Assembly (NCBI GenBank): GCA_963677505.2
Contig: CAXXWB010000017.1
Location: 1 to 64,000 of the forward strand
Length of the DNA: 64,000 nucleotides
Source of the DNA: JBGSUZ01 sp963677505
GTDB lineage: Bacteria; Bacillota; Clostridia; Peptostreptococcales; Acidaminobacteraceae
Reading direction: 5' to 3'
Numbering within the stretch: position 1 is the stretch's first letter; each line of letters starts with the position of its first letter. Made by a program: the position numbers and the translations under genes. The notes below the pieces were generated by a model. The model had not been told where the DNA came from. It ran no database searches and saw only the letters and a program-made list of their open reading frames with translations. Shown here piece by piece: positions 1 through 11,415 of this stretch.

Positions 1-1345
1 GAATACCTATCGAAATTTCTTTTCAATAAATCCTCTAAGGGACCTAATAACCTTTAAAAGCGATTCCTATCTAAACTGCACACAATCACATCAGTCTAAT
101 AATGATCATTTAAAATTTTGTTTGAACCTTTGCAATAATATTAGCAGCGCGTGGTTTATTTCTTAGTAAAGCTAACTCACCAAAGTAGTCACCAGATTTA
201 TATTCATAGACTATTTCATTCGCTATTAAAAAATAATAAACGATCAATAATAAACGATCAGAGTTTTTTGTAGCTATAGCTTCTCCTTCCTCAAGGAAAA
301 AGAATTCATCTCCATTTTCACCCTTTTAAATCTAACTAACAAGATAATTCTAAAACCTCTTTAACAATATAATCTCCTGTCTTAAACTTTTCTCTTTTAA
401 AGAATCTGCAATCTAATTTCTTTCATATGGATCAATATCCTGTAAAATCTCAATCTTACTTAAAAGTTCTTCATAGCTATCTCTTTTTTTTTATGCCGCA
501 TCTTTTACTATATTGTTAAATGTTTCACGATCTAATGCAAACAAAATACTATCTGTTTTTGCTATAATGGTGGCAGCTCGTGGTGCATTGTACAGTAGTG
601 CTAATTCGCCGAAAGCCTAAATATAAAATGTGTTTATTTGAGATTTACATCGTCTTTAATATAAGTTTTTAGAAATTTTTCTTCTCCATCTTAGTAAATC
701 TTTTTTTACAATCAAGCGTGCCTTCATCAACTAAATAAAGCACATTTCCATCATCACCTTATTAAATAACTGTCTCACCTGCTCTAATAATATATTATGA
801 AAAATAAGAAAGAATACTAAAATTTAACTTCATCAAAAGCATTAATAACAATTTATTTTTCCTTTTCATCTAGAATTGAAAACATAAATGAATTAGCAAG
901 TCTTTCTCTAATACGCTCTTTTTATTCATTTGTCTTCTCAATAATTTTGGGAATAAATGACACTTTTCTATTGAAATCGCCATATACTTCTGCAGATACT
1001 GATTGTTTCTAAGTTTTTTTCTTTTCCATAAGTTCTTCATTAGTTAACATTGGCACATCGTCATCCTCATTATCCTCTGAAAGGAATCATACTAAACTTT
1101 ATTTTCCTTAACATATTTCTCTAATAAAATGATTTTAAAATTAAAGTACTTTAATTCTAATCACACCATGTTTTAATATATTGAAACTATAAATTGAATA
1201 AAAAATAATAAAGAATTATATGAACCATCTCAGCTTTCCCTTCTGGCTAGTGGATGAGAAGATCCGTAGTTAATCTGGAAAGAATTGGATTAGCAATATT
1301 GTTTAAATAATCTAAATTTATTTTTTGTTCTTGAGTGTTTTCCAT
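1..1345 (-). CDS. cAMP-dependent protein kinase regulatory subunit (ciliate code, 3' partial)
   Basis: Starts at ATG 1345 and runs off the left edge just before its C-terminus. The N-terminus has a dimerisation/docking-like segment (NPILSRLTTDLLIHQPEG). An inhibitor segment follows (QKQSVSAEVYGDF), where the usual R-R-x-S is replaced by K-x-Q-K-Q-S. Two cyclic-nucleotide-binding domains each show the phosphate-binding cassette: FGELALLYNAPRAATI (about 575-625) and FGELALLRNKPRAANI (about 130-180). The last readable residues, CSLDRNRFQRLLGPLEDLL, match the family C-terminus. Introns are seen at 96-127, 617-648, 784-828 and 1187-1225. At least two single-base homopolymer losses break the frame, one of them near 685. 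The protein binds cAMP and releases the kinase catalytic subunit. Confidence 0.88.
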
Positions 1346-1487
1346 TTTGTATTCTAGTTGCAAATAAATAATATTTATATTAAATTTTAATAAAAAATAT
1401 TATGAAAATAATTATTTTATGTTTTTAATTTAAGGAAATTGACTTAAAAAACTAAAATAATTTAATTTCTTTCATTAGTTTTTACTC

Positions 1488-3232
1488 TCATTTCACTTTC
1501 TTATTTTTCCTTAAAAGCATTAATTTTGGATTACCTAAAAACACTTATTATAAATATAACAATTAAATTACTCTCTGGCTCTGGCACTTCATTTTTCTCC
1601 AATTCATCATTCACTTATTGCAAAACTTCATCCTCTTCTTTCTATACCAATTATTCCTTTTTTTACATTAACTTTTCATTGTTAATTAGCACATTACTAG
1701 TGAATTCAGGAACATCAGCTAAATGTTCTGGTAGCATGCTTTATAACTCAGGTTAAGCATGTTGTAATTACTATTTTTGTTCCTCTTAATCCTTTAATTA
1801 CTAATCAACCATTGCTTCTTCACTCTTAATTTAATTAATTCTAGATTAAACTTCATTTATTTCTCTGCTAGCTTCTTTGCTTACTCTTATTATTATTGAT
1901 CATTTGCTTTGATTTAAAGATCAACAGGTCTAGGTTCTGGCTCATGGACATTTTTATCTTCAAATTCAATTAATTTCTCAAGCTCAATTAAAGCAGCATC
2001 ATTGAATGATTTTTCAGTTTTCAAGTCATCAAGTACAACTTAATCCATCCCCTTTCTTGTTTCACATTCTTCTAAGTGTTTGTCACTATCCAAACAATCA
2101 TAAATCTAAGCATCTAATGTCATAACCTAATCATCTAATTCAAAGATCTATTATTATAATCTTTTTGTTTCAACATAAATCTACACAATTTATTTAGCAT
2201 GCTTGTGATGCAAGTCAATAATAGCTTTTTCTAAGTCAGCAACTGATTAAGTACGCATATCCAATTCATAATTTAAATTGTCCATTACTTCGCTCAATTT
2301 ATCATGAATAATCTTTCCCATTGCTTTAATGTCTGCTTTAAATTATTCCTTAACCTCATAGATTCTTAAATCTTCAAACTGTTCTTATTCTTACTACTCT
2401 TCTGTTTTTAAAGCATTTGTAGACCATTGGCTTTCATCATGTTCTTTAACATTAACACCATCAGGAATCTCATCAGGGACTAGTTATTTCTCAACTTCTT
2501 TATCTGATTCAGTTGTCATAAATAGATTGCCTACTTCAACTTCAGTATGATCAATCTCACCATCAAAAATCTCTTCATCTATTAAAGGAACTTCTTCACT
2601 ATTTCCTTTTTCTTTTTCCTCTTCAGGAGGAGGTGCTGCTGTTCCTTCTGTTTAATTGGCTGTTGGAGGTGGTCCTTCCTAGAATAACTGCGTTTATGCA
2701 TCAATTAAATAAATGATTTCTGCATTTATTATGCTTTTGGATGTGTGAATTAATGATCAAATAAAAGAAGAATTGATTTTCCTGCATTGTCAAGATTCAA
2801 ATAAGTATCTTCCACAATGAACAACATGTCTTCAATTAACTCAATATCATTTTTTAATTTCTCTACTTATGGGAACAACATGGCCATAGTTAAATTTTTC
2901 TTAGTGACTTCTTATTATTCAATTAAAGAATCGCATCAAATTGTTTTATTCTATTTCTAGATTTTCTCTCTTAGATTTGTTATATTTTTACTATTTTTAG
3001 ATCTCTATTACTACCAAATCTATGAATCTGAGCAATTAGATTCCTTAATCTCAGCTGTACATTCAATATAGTCATTTTTCATTTTTTCATCCAAAAATGT
3101 AATTAAATCATCATAAAATTGTTAATTTCCTTATAACTAATTAATCATATCTTAGACTTTTTAGTTCCTGCTGATAACAGTCTGACAGTTCAGCAAGGTA
3201 ACTGTCAACAACAATACAATTATTATTTTCAT
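1488..3232 (-). CDS. Secreted coiled-coil protein of a ciliate, possibly secretory-granule related
   Basis: The start ATG at 3232 opens a signal peptide (MKIIIVLLLTVTLLNCQ). A long Gln/Glu/Lys-rich helical region follows, then a Pro/Glu-rich linker (about 2560-2680, GPPPTANQTEG...APPPEEE), then more coiled coil. Read with TAA/TAG as Gln. One in-frame TGA lies at 2936-2938, with good coding sequence on both sides. A one-base loss is needed near 2750 to join LLLFDH to LIHTSKS. An intron is likely at the 3' end (about 1530-1570). The stop is uncertain, with 1488-1490 the best TGA. Overall build resembles trichocyst/granule matrix proteins, but I do not recognise a specific family; the precise product is unknown. 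Confidence 0.6.
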
Positions 3233-3451
3233 TTGTTTTTTTTTGTTAATTATTATTATTTTATATAAGTCGTTTTTTTTTTGTAAACACATAAATTTAG
3301 TTCAATAGTCGTTTTTTTTTACCAGTGTGGAGAAAATATTATAGAATTTATATTTTTTTTATTAATTATTAAATTTAAAAAATTGTTTTTATTATACTTA
3401 TAAAAAACAATTGAATTTGGAAATTATCTCATTTTTTTGTTAAACTAAAAT

Positions 3452-5481
3452 TCACATCCTTTTTTTTCCCTTTCTATTTTATTTTCTCTGCTCTTTATTA
3501 GGATGCATATTTTTCTTTAATTTGGATATCAATTCTTAATCAATCTATTAAAAAAGACTCAATTTAAATATAAATTTAACATCATCATCAATCTCGCCAT
3601 CACTCACATCGTCATCATCTTTATCTGGTATTTAACACGAATATTTTTAGAAAATCCTTCAATATTCGCATCTAAAAACAATTAAATTAATTCTATTTAT
3701 TTTTCTACCTTTATCATATAGGGCTAGATTATAAGCGAGAATATTGCTCGAAATGGCTTTGGTTCCTCTGAAATAATTATTATTAACCAATAAGTTTACT
3801 AAGCTAAATCTTCTTTTTTAAAATTGCTATCATTAGTTACAATTCTATAAACTTCTTTCATTTTTTATACACATTGGTCTAGTGCTTCGATTAAACTATC
3901 ATCTGTTACAATTAAATTTGGTTTGCCATCCAACTTATTACAAATTTTACAATATTTTTAATAATTAAACCTTAAAGAAGTCTAACTTTTCAACTAAATG
4001 TTCAATGCCAGCTTTAGCATTCACTAATATTTTAGATGATCGCTCATATTTTAATTTAGCACGTTCGCATTTATTTATTGCATTTTGTACATTATTTTCG
4101 ATTTCATCTATTTGTTTCCGAGTCAATGTTTCTCCACCTTCATATTTCAAATCGTTGAGTTCATTCTTTAGTTTTATGCTTTCATTTTACAATTACTCAA
4201 TTTTCTCAGCATTATCCTATTATAAATCATTTAATTACTTTCTTGTTTCATCCTAAGTCTTAAATTTTTATATTATTTCATTCACATCAGTTACACCAGT
4301 TGCTTCCTATACAAAAAATTACTTTATATTCTCATTTTTACATATAGTTTCCTAAAAGCTTCTTAATAATCTGATAATTTTTATTTCTATAAATTCGTAT
4401 CCATATTCATTTACTACTCATTGGCAATAGGGCTCATACCTGAATTTATTTACTATTTCTCTGTCTTCTCTGGTTATTCTTTATCATTAATTTCAAGCTT
4501 TTAAATCGCCTAGAAATCTATTAAAATCTAATAGAACTTACAGCTTCTCTTGCATTAATAGTCTTCCATTTCTCATCTAAATAATTTTTTCTCAATTCTC
4601 TAACCGCAGCTTTTTTATGTTCATATTTTTTTAATTCCGCTTAAGCCAATTCTTTTGCATGTGTAGCATCATGTGCCAATAGTAATAATTCTTCAAAATC
4701 ATGTTCTTTGCCTTTTAGTGAGCGTTCAATTGCTGCTAATTAATTATCATATCTTATTAAATTTTATTATTAGAAAGTGTTACCCAACACGCTCCTCTTT
4801 AAGCCGTTTTACGATTTATTCATATGTTTTTTTAATACTCTAAGCTTCATTAAATTTTATCATTACTTTATCTAGCCTATTTTCTAAAATTCTTATATTT
4901 CTCATTAACGCTGATTCCTTTTGCAAATTATTTACCAGTTTTTAAAAGTAAATTCAACCTCATGTCCACCGAACTTTGTATCGGTCACCTCATTCAGCTT
5001 ATCCTACAACTATAAAAGTCTTTCCTTGAGAGCTTTTGATGCATGTATTTCATCATCAAGCTTTCTTCTCCAAAATTTCTTGGCTTATATTACAAAAGAT
5101 TTGATTATTATACTTCATCTTTAATCTCACTTCCTCATGAGAATCCCTAAGTTGTTCGAGCAGCAGCTGTTCCAGGTGTCGCAACCTTATATATTAGTTA
5201 ATTACAAAGTAGATAATTACACGCTTATTTGCCATAAGTTCATCTCGCAATTTCTTTAATTCTTTGATTTCTTTTTTTAGATCCTCAATAATTTCATTAT
5301 TTTTTTTCTTTGTTTCCTCAGCATTAATATAAAAAGCCGTTCTATCAGCATCTATTTATCCGAATAAAATAAAAAAGAATAAAATTAAAATACCAAGTAG
5401 TTTAGACTTTTTGATCTAATGATCTAATTCATCTTCAATATTTTTATTCTGCTCTTTACTTGAAATAGGTCTTGAAGCCAT
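3452..5481 (-). CDS. ODAD3: Outer dynein arm docking/assembly factor, ODAD3 (CCDC151)-like
   Basis: Read with TAA/TAG as Gln, from ATG 5481 (MASRPISSK) to TGA 3452. Family-like coiled-coil blocks appear in order: DADRTAFYINAEETKKKN, IRILENRLDKVMIKFNEAQ, KKTYEQIVKRLKEERVGYDN, QLAAIERSLKGKEHDFEEL, ATGVTDVNEIIQKFKTQDE, KILVNAKAGIEHLVEKL. The end is acidic then basic. Introns of 31, 32, 35 and 37 nt restore the frame between blocks. A missing A near 3626 and another shift near 3800 look like sequence errors. ODAD3/CCDC151 (ODA10 in algae) is needed to assemble outer dynein arms on ciliary microtubules, which fits a ciliated cell. The exact exon structure at the N-terminus is uncertain. Other ODA coiled-coil proteins (CCDC63/ODA1 type) are the main alternative. 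Confidence 0.65.
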
Positions 5482-5973
5482 TTATTCCTTTTAAATTTAT
5501 ATGAAGATGAAAATAATTAATTTCTAAATTATTATTCAAATTATTTTATATAACTTAAATAATTTAAATTTGTATAAGAAATATTTGTTAAATATTAAAT
5601 ATTAATTTGTTAATTTAACTTTCCAAAAGAAACCAACTATTACTTTTTTTAATATTATGATAAATTTAAGCCATTTCTCATAATTTACAAGTTTCTTATT
5701 GGAAAAAACAAAATAGTAAAATAAAAAATAAAAACTCTTTATGTGTAATTTTGTTTTGGAAGTTATAAATAGGTTTTATTTTAAACTTTGTTCAGATTGC
5801 GATTTATTACATCGAATTATAAAAACTAAATTGAAATTTTTTTAAATATTTTAAAATTAATAAAATGATGAAGAGTTTAATTATTAAATTTAGAAAATCA
5901 TGACTTAATTTCTGAGTGTAAAAAGTTTTTGGATAAGGTTTCATAATAATAAATAAAAATCTCAAATTTTAAA
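5482..5973. promoter_or_regulatory. Divergent intergenic region between two ciliate genes
   Basis: About 490 bases of nearly pure A/T between the ODAD3-like gene (leftward) and the aspartic protease gene (rightward). It must hold both 5' flanks. I see no further gene and no motif I can name. Confidence 0.5.
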
Positions 5974-7091
5974 ATGAAATTAGTTTTTGCTTTAGCTTTT
6001 ATTTGCTATATTAGCTGCTAAGTCATTGAGTTGACAAGACATGGTGACCGTGCATCCATGGCCAACTTGAATAATATGTAATCAAATACAGCTGGTAACT
6101 TTACATTAAATAACAAAAAAGATATGTAATACTATGCTTCAATGATTATGGGAACACCCGCCTAAGCTGTTACTCTTATTTTTGATACTGGTTCACCCGA
6201 GCTTTGGATCTCAACAGTTGATGGAACTTATAAACCAAAGACTTCTTAAACTGCAAATATCACTGGAACTCAAGGAAACATCACTTATGGAAAGGGATAT
6301 GTTTAGGGATATGTAGGAACAGAAGTTGTCGGAATTCCTTAAGTTTCTTTAACCAATTTAAAAATGAATATGCTTTTTGTTGATGAAGTTTAATAAATGG
6401 AAGGATTTGCTGCTAACGGATTGATGGGCTTATCAATTGATCCAGCTTACACTAACTGTTTCCAAGTTGCAGTGACTATGGGATAATTAACTGATTCCGT
6501 TTTATGCTTTTGATTTAAGAAATGCTGATGTTGCTACCTATTTCTACATTGGAAGTTCCTCATTCCCTGCTGGAGACTTGCCATTAGTTTGGATTAACTC
6601 TGTTTAAACTCCATCACTCATGACCCACTACTTTGTGATTCCAATTGCAAACACTACTATTGGTTCAGTCACCACCACCCAAGCTGAAAACATGACCAAT
6701 GCCGTTGTTGATTCAGGCACATCAGTTCTTATGATTGATTCTAATGCAGTTACTGACTTACATAAATAAGGATGGATTGCTGATTTATGTAAAGATGCAA
6801 CTGAAGGTGAATACATTTGCTCTTGCATTGGAGAATTCCCAGATGTGTACTTCAATACACCTGATGGGCATTAATTCCATGTTGTTCCTGCTGACTATAT
6901 GGTTCCATTGGTTGGAGAATTGTTTTGCTTGTTAGGTATTATGCAAATGACTATTGATATGCCTTTGATGATTTTTGGAGACTCCTTTATGAGAAACTAC
7001 TTGGTTGTTTATGATAAGGTTAATAAGAGAGTTGGATTCTCTGGGTATAATATTTTTATATATAATAATATTTCTTAGTGCTGAAGAATGA
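5974..7091 (+). CDS. Cathepsin-D-like aspartic protease (ciliate code)
   Basis: The start ATG at 5974 opens a signal peptide (MKLVFALAFICYISC) followed by VIELTRHGDR. Both catalytic Asp motifs are present: TLIFDTGSPELWIS and NAVVDSGTSVLMID. The family C-terminal motif is also there (IFGDSFMRNYLVVYDK). The last intron is 7045-7078 (34 nt), and the spliced end GFSGAEE closes on TGA 7089-7091. An extra A at about 6504 breaks the frame; removing it gives DSVFAFDLRNADV. That base is probably a sequencing error rather than a programmed shift. Pepsin-family endopeptidases of this type act in lysosomes or food vacuoles. Lacking the shift, the protein would be about 360 residues, normal for the family. 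Confidence 0.88.
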
Positions 7092-7262
7092 GAAGATTGA
7101 AATGAATTATTCAATAAATTAAAACAAAAACAAATTACAAATAAAAATAACTGTTATAATTTTCTATCTAAAATAGGGTTTTTTTTTTCCTTATTAAACA
7201 AAAAAAAAATAAAATAAGAAAAAATTACATTAAAAGGGCAAAAAACCTAATGACAGAAAGAA

Positions 7263-8313
7263 ATGGCCTTCTAAACTCAATCACTTCCTTTGAACAAATG
7301 TTCTTATTTTATTGTATTTTGGTTTTTAATTACTTCTACAAGAATATTAATTTTCGATTTAATTGGATTTCTCTTTTGCACAATAGTTGCATACAAGAAA
7401 TATAAAACACTTAAAGCGGATTCAAGAGAAGAAGAAGATAGGCCTGCATTACTCTATAAAAATAAATTCATTTACTATATTTAAATTGCCTTTTTAGGTT
7501 GTTAATTTGTTTGAAAATCTACATTATATTAAGTAAGAGGGTTATCAATAGCATTAATAATACTTATACCTAATTCGTTGAGCTAAGAAAATATTTTCTC
7601 AATAATAAGACAGAGTTGCTTTCCATTACCATCGTTTATTTGAATGCCGACTTACACATAAATGATCATCATGCTATCATCGTTTTACTGCTCGATGAGA
7701 AATGAAGAAACTAATTTAAATATTAAAGCAGGTATTAAAATTTTTAGTTGAATACTAGCCATTGCGGCTTTGGTTGTATTAATCTATACTATATCCTCAT
7801 AAAACTATTAAGATATTATGGTTGAAAGTTATTTATTTATGATAATTTTCTTTTTATAGAGTAATTTAACAATCGTGACGTTTTTTTTATATTTGTCAAC
7901 GGGTGTAGGAGTTGCATTCTTGTCTATTGCTTTATCTTAGCAAGTTAAAGCTTCATTTTGTCCAGCTATTAAATTTAGTTTTAGATCCTTATATCATTTT
8001 AAAATGAAGAACAAGACTAAGTTAGAATTCTTATTAAAAAAGTTTAATTGAATTAATTATTATTTTGTTTCAAAAGCTTCTTCTTTTAACTTTATTACCT
8101 TCACTACTATTTGTCCTTAGAGCAATCTATAACTTTCTAGTGATTATTAAAATAAGCTCTACATAGAATGAATAAGAAAACTATTACCCATTAGTAATAA
8201 TTTCTTTATATATTTTCAGAAAAATTAAATATTGCTTTAGATATTTTTATTTACAGAACTAATTCCTGCATCTTTATTACTATATTTTGGAGGAAAATAT
8301 TAAAATAATTCTG
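7263..8313 (+). CDS. Multi-pass membrane protein of a ciliate, family uncertain
   Basis: ATG 7263 opens MAFQTQSLPLNKCSYF and two hydrophobic helices (about 7300-7395), then a charged loop (KADSREEEDRPALLY). Later exons hold more hydrophobic helices: IAALVVLIYTISS, FFLYLSTGVGVAFLSIALS and LTLLPSLLFVLRAIYNFL. The last is LIPASLLLYFGGKYQ, vaguely like the last helix of THH1/TOM1/TOM3-type seven-helix proteins. The first part also recalls REEP/HVA22 proteins. Exon borders in the middle are not resolved, and in-frame TGAs (for example 7749-7751) lie between good segments. The end is approximate. What is firm is a membrane protein with several helices on this strand. Confidence 0.4.
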
Positions 8314-8880
8314 CAAGTTTTTTTAAAATAATGGCAAATGTTTTTAAAAGTAATGACTAGTGATTAATCTGAGGAAATGTATGAAATGCAAAATTTAAAA
8401 CATTTAACAAAGCCATTGAATTTAAGCCAATTATGACTTACAATATATTTATTATTATTCAAACTATAAAATTGTGTAAATAAATTTATAAGTCCTGTAA
8501 AAATTGTGTTTTTATTTAATATTAAGTAATCAGAGCCTAATAGTGTTAAAAATTTTGCAATCATTTTTAACCAGATAAATTATCTATATATAGTTTAATT
8601 AATTTGTTTTGAATGTGTAATTAAAAGTAAATGAATAGAATTGGGTTGATTTATAATGAATGAAAAAGAAATTAAAATTATAATAAATTTAAACTTTGTT
8701 TGTTTTGTTGTTGATATTAAATAATTTAAAATAAATTAAAAAAAACGAATTTTGGTTTATTATAGTAAAACGAATACAAAAACGATCCCCAAAATTAATA
8801 TTTCCTTTTTAAACAATAAAGGAACACTAAGTTTTGTAATAATTTGATCAAAAAAAAATAAATAAATTCAATTTTAAAAA
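8314..8880. other. AT-rich intergenic stretch
   Basis: No protein-like reading in the ciliate code on either strand that I can support. It contains the 5' flank of the trichocyst protein gene at 8881 and long A/T runs. Confidence 0.4.
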
Positions 8881-10073
8881 ATGAAAGCTATTCTTTTTTT
8901 AGTGGTATTGTTGGGATTAACCCTTCAAAATGATGAGTTAATCGAGGTTCAATATTTGTTGTATTTTATTTATTCACTAGATTGATAAAACTAATTTCGG
9001 TCATTCATTAATTGACACTGTAGAAATCTAACTACAAACCAATCAAGGCGTTGATGAACTCTTAGCAGTTCTTGACAAAATGCGTGACACAATGGACATA
9101 AGTAAAGAATAAGATGAAGCAGAACATTAAAAATTCCAAACTGACTGCGCTAAAGATATTGACTTCTATCAATAGGAAATCGCACAAGCCATTGTTGTAA
9201 TTGTTGATACTTAAAGATCATTAGACCAAGCTAGTGAAGATCTTAAAGTGATTGCAAGTCTATTGGAGCAATTATATGCTTAGATGAAGTTGTACACTGA
9301 TGCTTTAGAGAAATTGAACTCATAAAGATCTGAAGAAGCACAATAATTTAAAGACAGTATGGACGAACACGATATCACAACTACTGCTATTGAAGAAGCA
9401 AAGAGATACTTCGTCCAAATCCGTGGAGAGGTTTCATTCCTCTAGACCAAGAAGAATATTCTTGCCTAAGTGTCAACTCACTTCCACAACTCAAAAGAAT
9501 AAGTTAAATCCCGTAGTTATAAAGCTTTATTCTAATTCTTGGCACAAATGAGTTCAAAAGCACCATTTGATAACGCTGAAATTGTTGCTAAGATTTTAGA
9601 ACTTTGCAATAGAGTACTTGAAAATGTTGCTGCTTCTAGATAATCTGAATAGGAAGCTGAATAATAGAGAATCTAATTATATTAAGAGAAAAAGAAAATC
9701 CTAGAAGAAAATGTAGCCAAAACTAAATCAAAGATTGATGCTTTGGAAACCTAAAAGAAGGCCATTGAGGAACACATGAATATCATGAAAGAAATCTATG
9801 AAGACCAAGTCCAACGTAGAGATGAAAATACTAAACTTCTTAAGGCCAGACAAGCAGAATGTGACAATGAAGTTATTGAATATGGCTAACTCAGAGAAAA
9901 GACGTAATATATTATTTTTGTATTAATTTATGTCAATTAGTTTGGAACAAAAGAATACTTGTGAGAAGATTATCACATTGGTTGAGACCAATATGGCAGT
10001 AATGAAACAATACCTTAAGGAGAGGAGAGAAGTATCTGGAGTAAAAATAAACAATTTGTCACTTGGAAATTGA
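8881..10073 (+). CDS. Trichocyst matrix protein (three exons, ciliate code)
   Basis: The cleanest gene model in the ciliate part. Exons are 8881-8946, 8981-9903 and 9941-10073. The introns are 34 nt (8947-8980) and 37 nt (9904-9940), both GT...AG. The spliced frame is 1,122 nt, has no frameshift and ends on TGA 10071-10073, giving 373 residues. It starts with a signal peptide (MKAILFLVVLLGLTL). A short propeptide-like part follows, then a nearly continuous coiled coil rich in Gln, Glu and Lys with few Cys (TDCAKDID, LELCNRVL, ARQAECDNE). This matches the architecture and wording of trichocyst matrix / granule lattice proteins, which pack as crystals in exocytotic organelles. At least 20 of its glutamines are written TAA or TAG. 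Confidence 0.82.
8947..8980 (+). other. Intron 1 of the trichocyst protein gene, 34 nt
   Basis: Begins GTTCAAT and ends TTCACTAG. Removing it joins DELIE to IDKTNFG in frame. It is one of the two introns that fix the size range for this genome. Confidence 0.8.
9904..9940 (+). other. Intron 2 of the trichocyst protein gene, 37 nt
   Basis: Begins GTAATATATT and ends GTCAATTAG. It splits a threonine codon (AC|T), and splicing continues LREKT-LEQKNTCEK in frame to the final TGA. Confidence 0.8.
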
Positions 10074-10264
10074 AAGAATTTAATTTAATGAACCATTCTC
10101 ATTAATAAATAAATCATTATATAAATCAATTTGGAGGAAACTTTTTTTTTTGGTTTATTAAGGGTTTTACTTACGCATTTATTTCTAATTTTTAGCTTAA
10201 GCAAAATTACAAACTTTAAATATTTAAAATAATAAATAAAATTATATAATTTCACAGGAAAAGT

Positions 10265-11297
10265 ATGGATATATTTGAAAGTAACAAGATGAAAGAAATT
10301 CTAACAATCTTGAAAAAATTACCCTCTCTAAAAAAAACAAGATTTGCTATTGCTTGTAAATACCTACATGAGAAAGAAAAATTAAATAATATTCTTGCTA
10401 TCAAAACAGATGAAATCAATTAAAACTACAATTAACTTTCACAGCCCATCTTGAAAGATGTTTATTTTTTTACTTGAACATGCAAATTATTTATTTATAA
10501 AGGTGAACTAAATTATTGAAGGACATTACTCATTAGATAATTTAAGTCCTAACATTTTAAATAAATATTTTAGTACATCAGAATAAACATAAATAAAATA
10601 AAACCCATAGTTAGTTTAACCATTTTACAAATATTGGTATTAAATTCTAATGACTTCTGACATTATAAGTAAACTTATTGCAACTTATTGCTTTTTAAGA
10701 GGATACAATTAATAGCAAAGATGAAGAAATTTTAGTTTATTTAAAAAATATTGAAGTAGTGCAATCAATAGCTTCTGATGATTTTGTATTAAAATTTGAA
10801 TTTTATCAAAACGAATTCTTTGAATCTCCATTGATACTAGAAAAATAATTTCAAATGCTGAATAAAACAGAGCCTAAATCGTCACAAGGAACTATTATTA
10901 ATTGAAATGAAGGAAAAAATCCAACTGTTAAATAAGTAAAAAAGGTTAAGATTATAAAAATTGTAAGTAATAAATCATAGAAAAATAAAAAGAAAAAAGT
11001 ATAAATAAAAGAAGTAGAAACTGAAAGTTTTTTTAATTTCTTTAAAACACTCAATCCAAGTGTTCTAATAGATGAATCAGATGAAGTTATAAAATATATA
11101 TAAATATTATTGTATTTTATAAGTTTTAAGATGAATTAGAACAGCAGTTTGATATTGCAAGCTTTTTAATTGATTAAATAATACCTTGTTCTTTGGATAT
11201 TTATCTTGGACTGAATGAAGAGAAAATATGCGATGATGGAGACGATTTGGAATAAATTTAAGAAAAATTTGAAGTAGTTTTAATTTATTAAACTTGA
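10265..11297 (+). CDS. NAP-family nucleosome assembly protein (ciliate code)
   Basis: From ATG 10265 (MDIFESNKMKEIL) to TGA 11295-11297. NAP/SET-fold landmarks appear in order: FYKYWYQILMTSDIISKLIA, DEEILVYLKNIEVVQ, FVLKFEFYQNEFFESP, NEGKNPTVKQ, ESFFNFFKTLNP, and QQFDIASFLIDQIIP before an acidic tail. NAP proteins carry histones H2A-H2B in nucleus and cytoplasm. Introns lie near 10459-10502 and at about 11085-11122 (38 nt). Two oddities stand out. A 10-base tandem duplication at 10672-10691 breaks the frame and its removal restores it. A TGA at 10903-10905 stands exactly where the family has a conserved Trp (I-x-W-x-E-G-K). Confidence 0.8.
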
Positions 11298-11415
11298 AAG
11301 AAATAGTTAAAAAAAAGACATTTTAAAGGAATTCTACCAAAAGTGTAAATGATAAATAAGGCTGTAAATAGTAATGAAGTAATTAGATATAATATCTACA
11401 GTAAAATAAAGTTTG

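Noticed and set aside
3965..4150. A 61-codon - strand ORF with a sensible protein
   Set aside because: Not a gene by itself; it is one exon stretch of the ODAD3-like ciliate gene.
6500..6510. Programmed +1 frameshift in the aspartic protease
   Set aside because: Known ciliate +1 shifts (Euplotes) occur at AAA followed by a stop. Here a single extra A explains the break and other genes show similar random indels.
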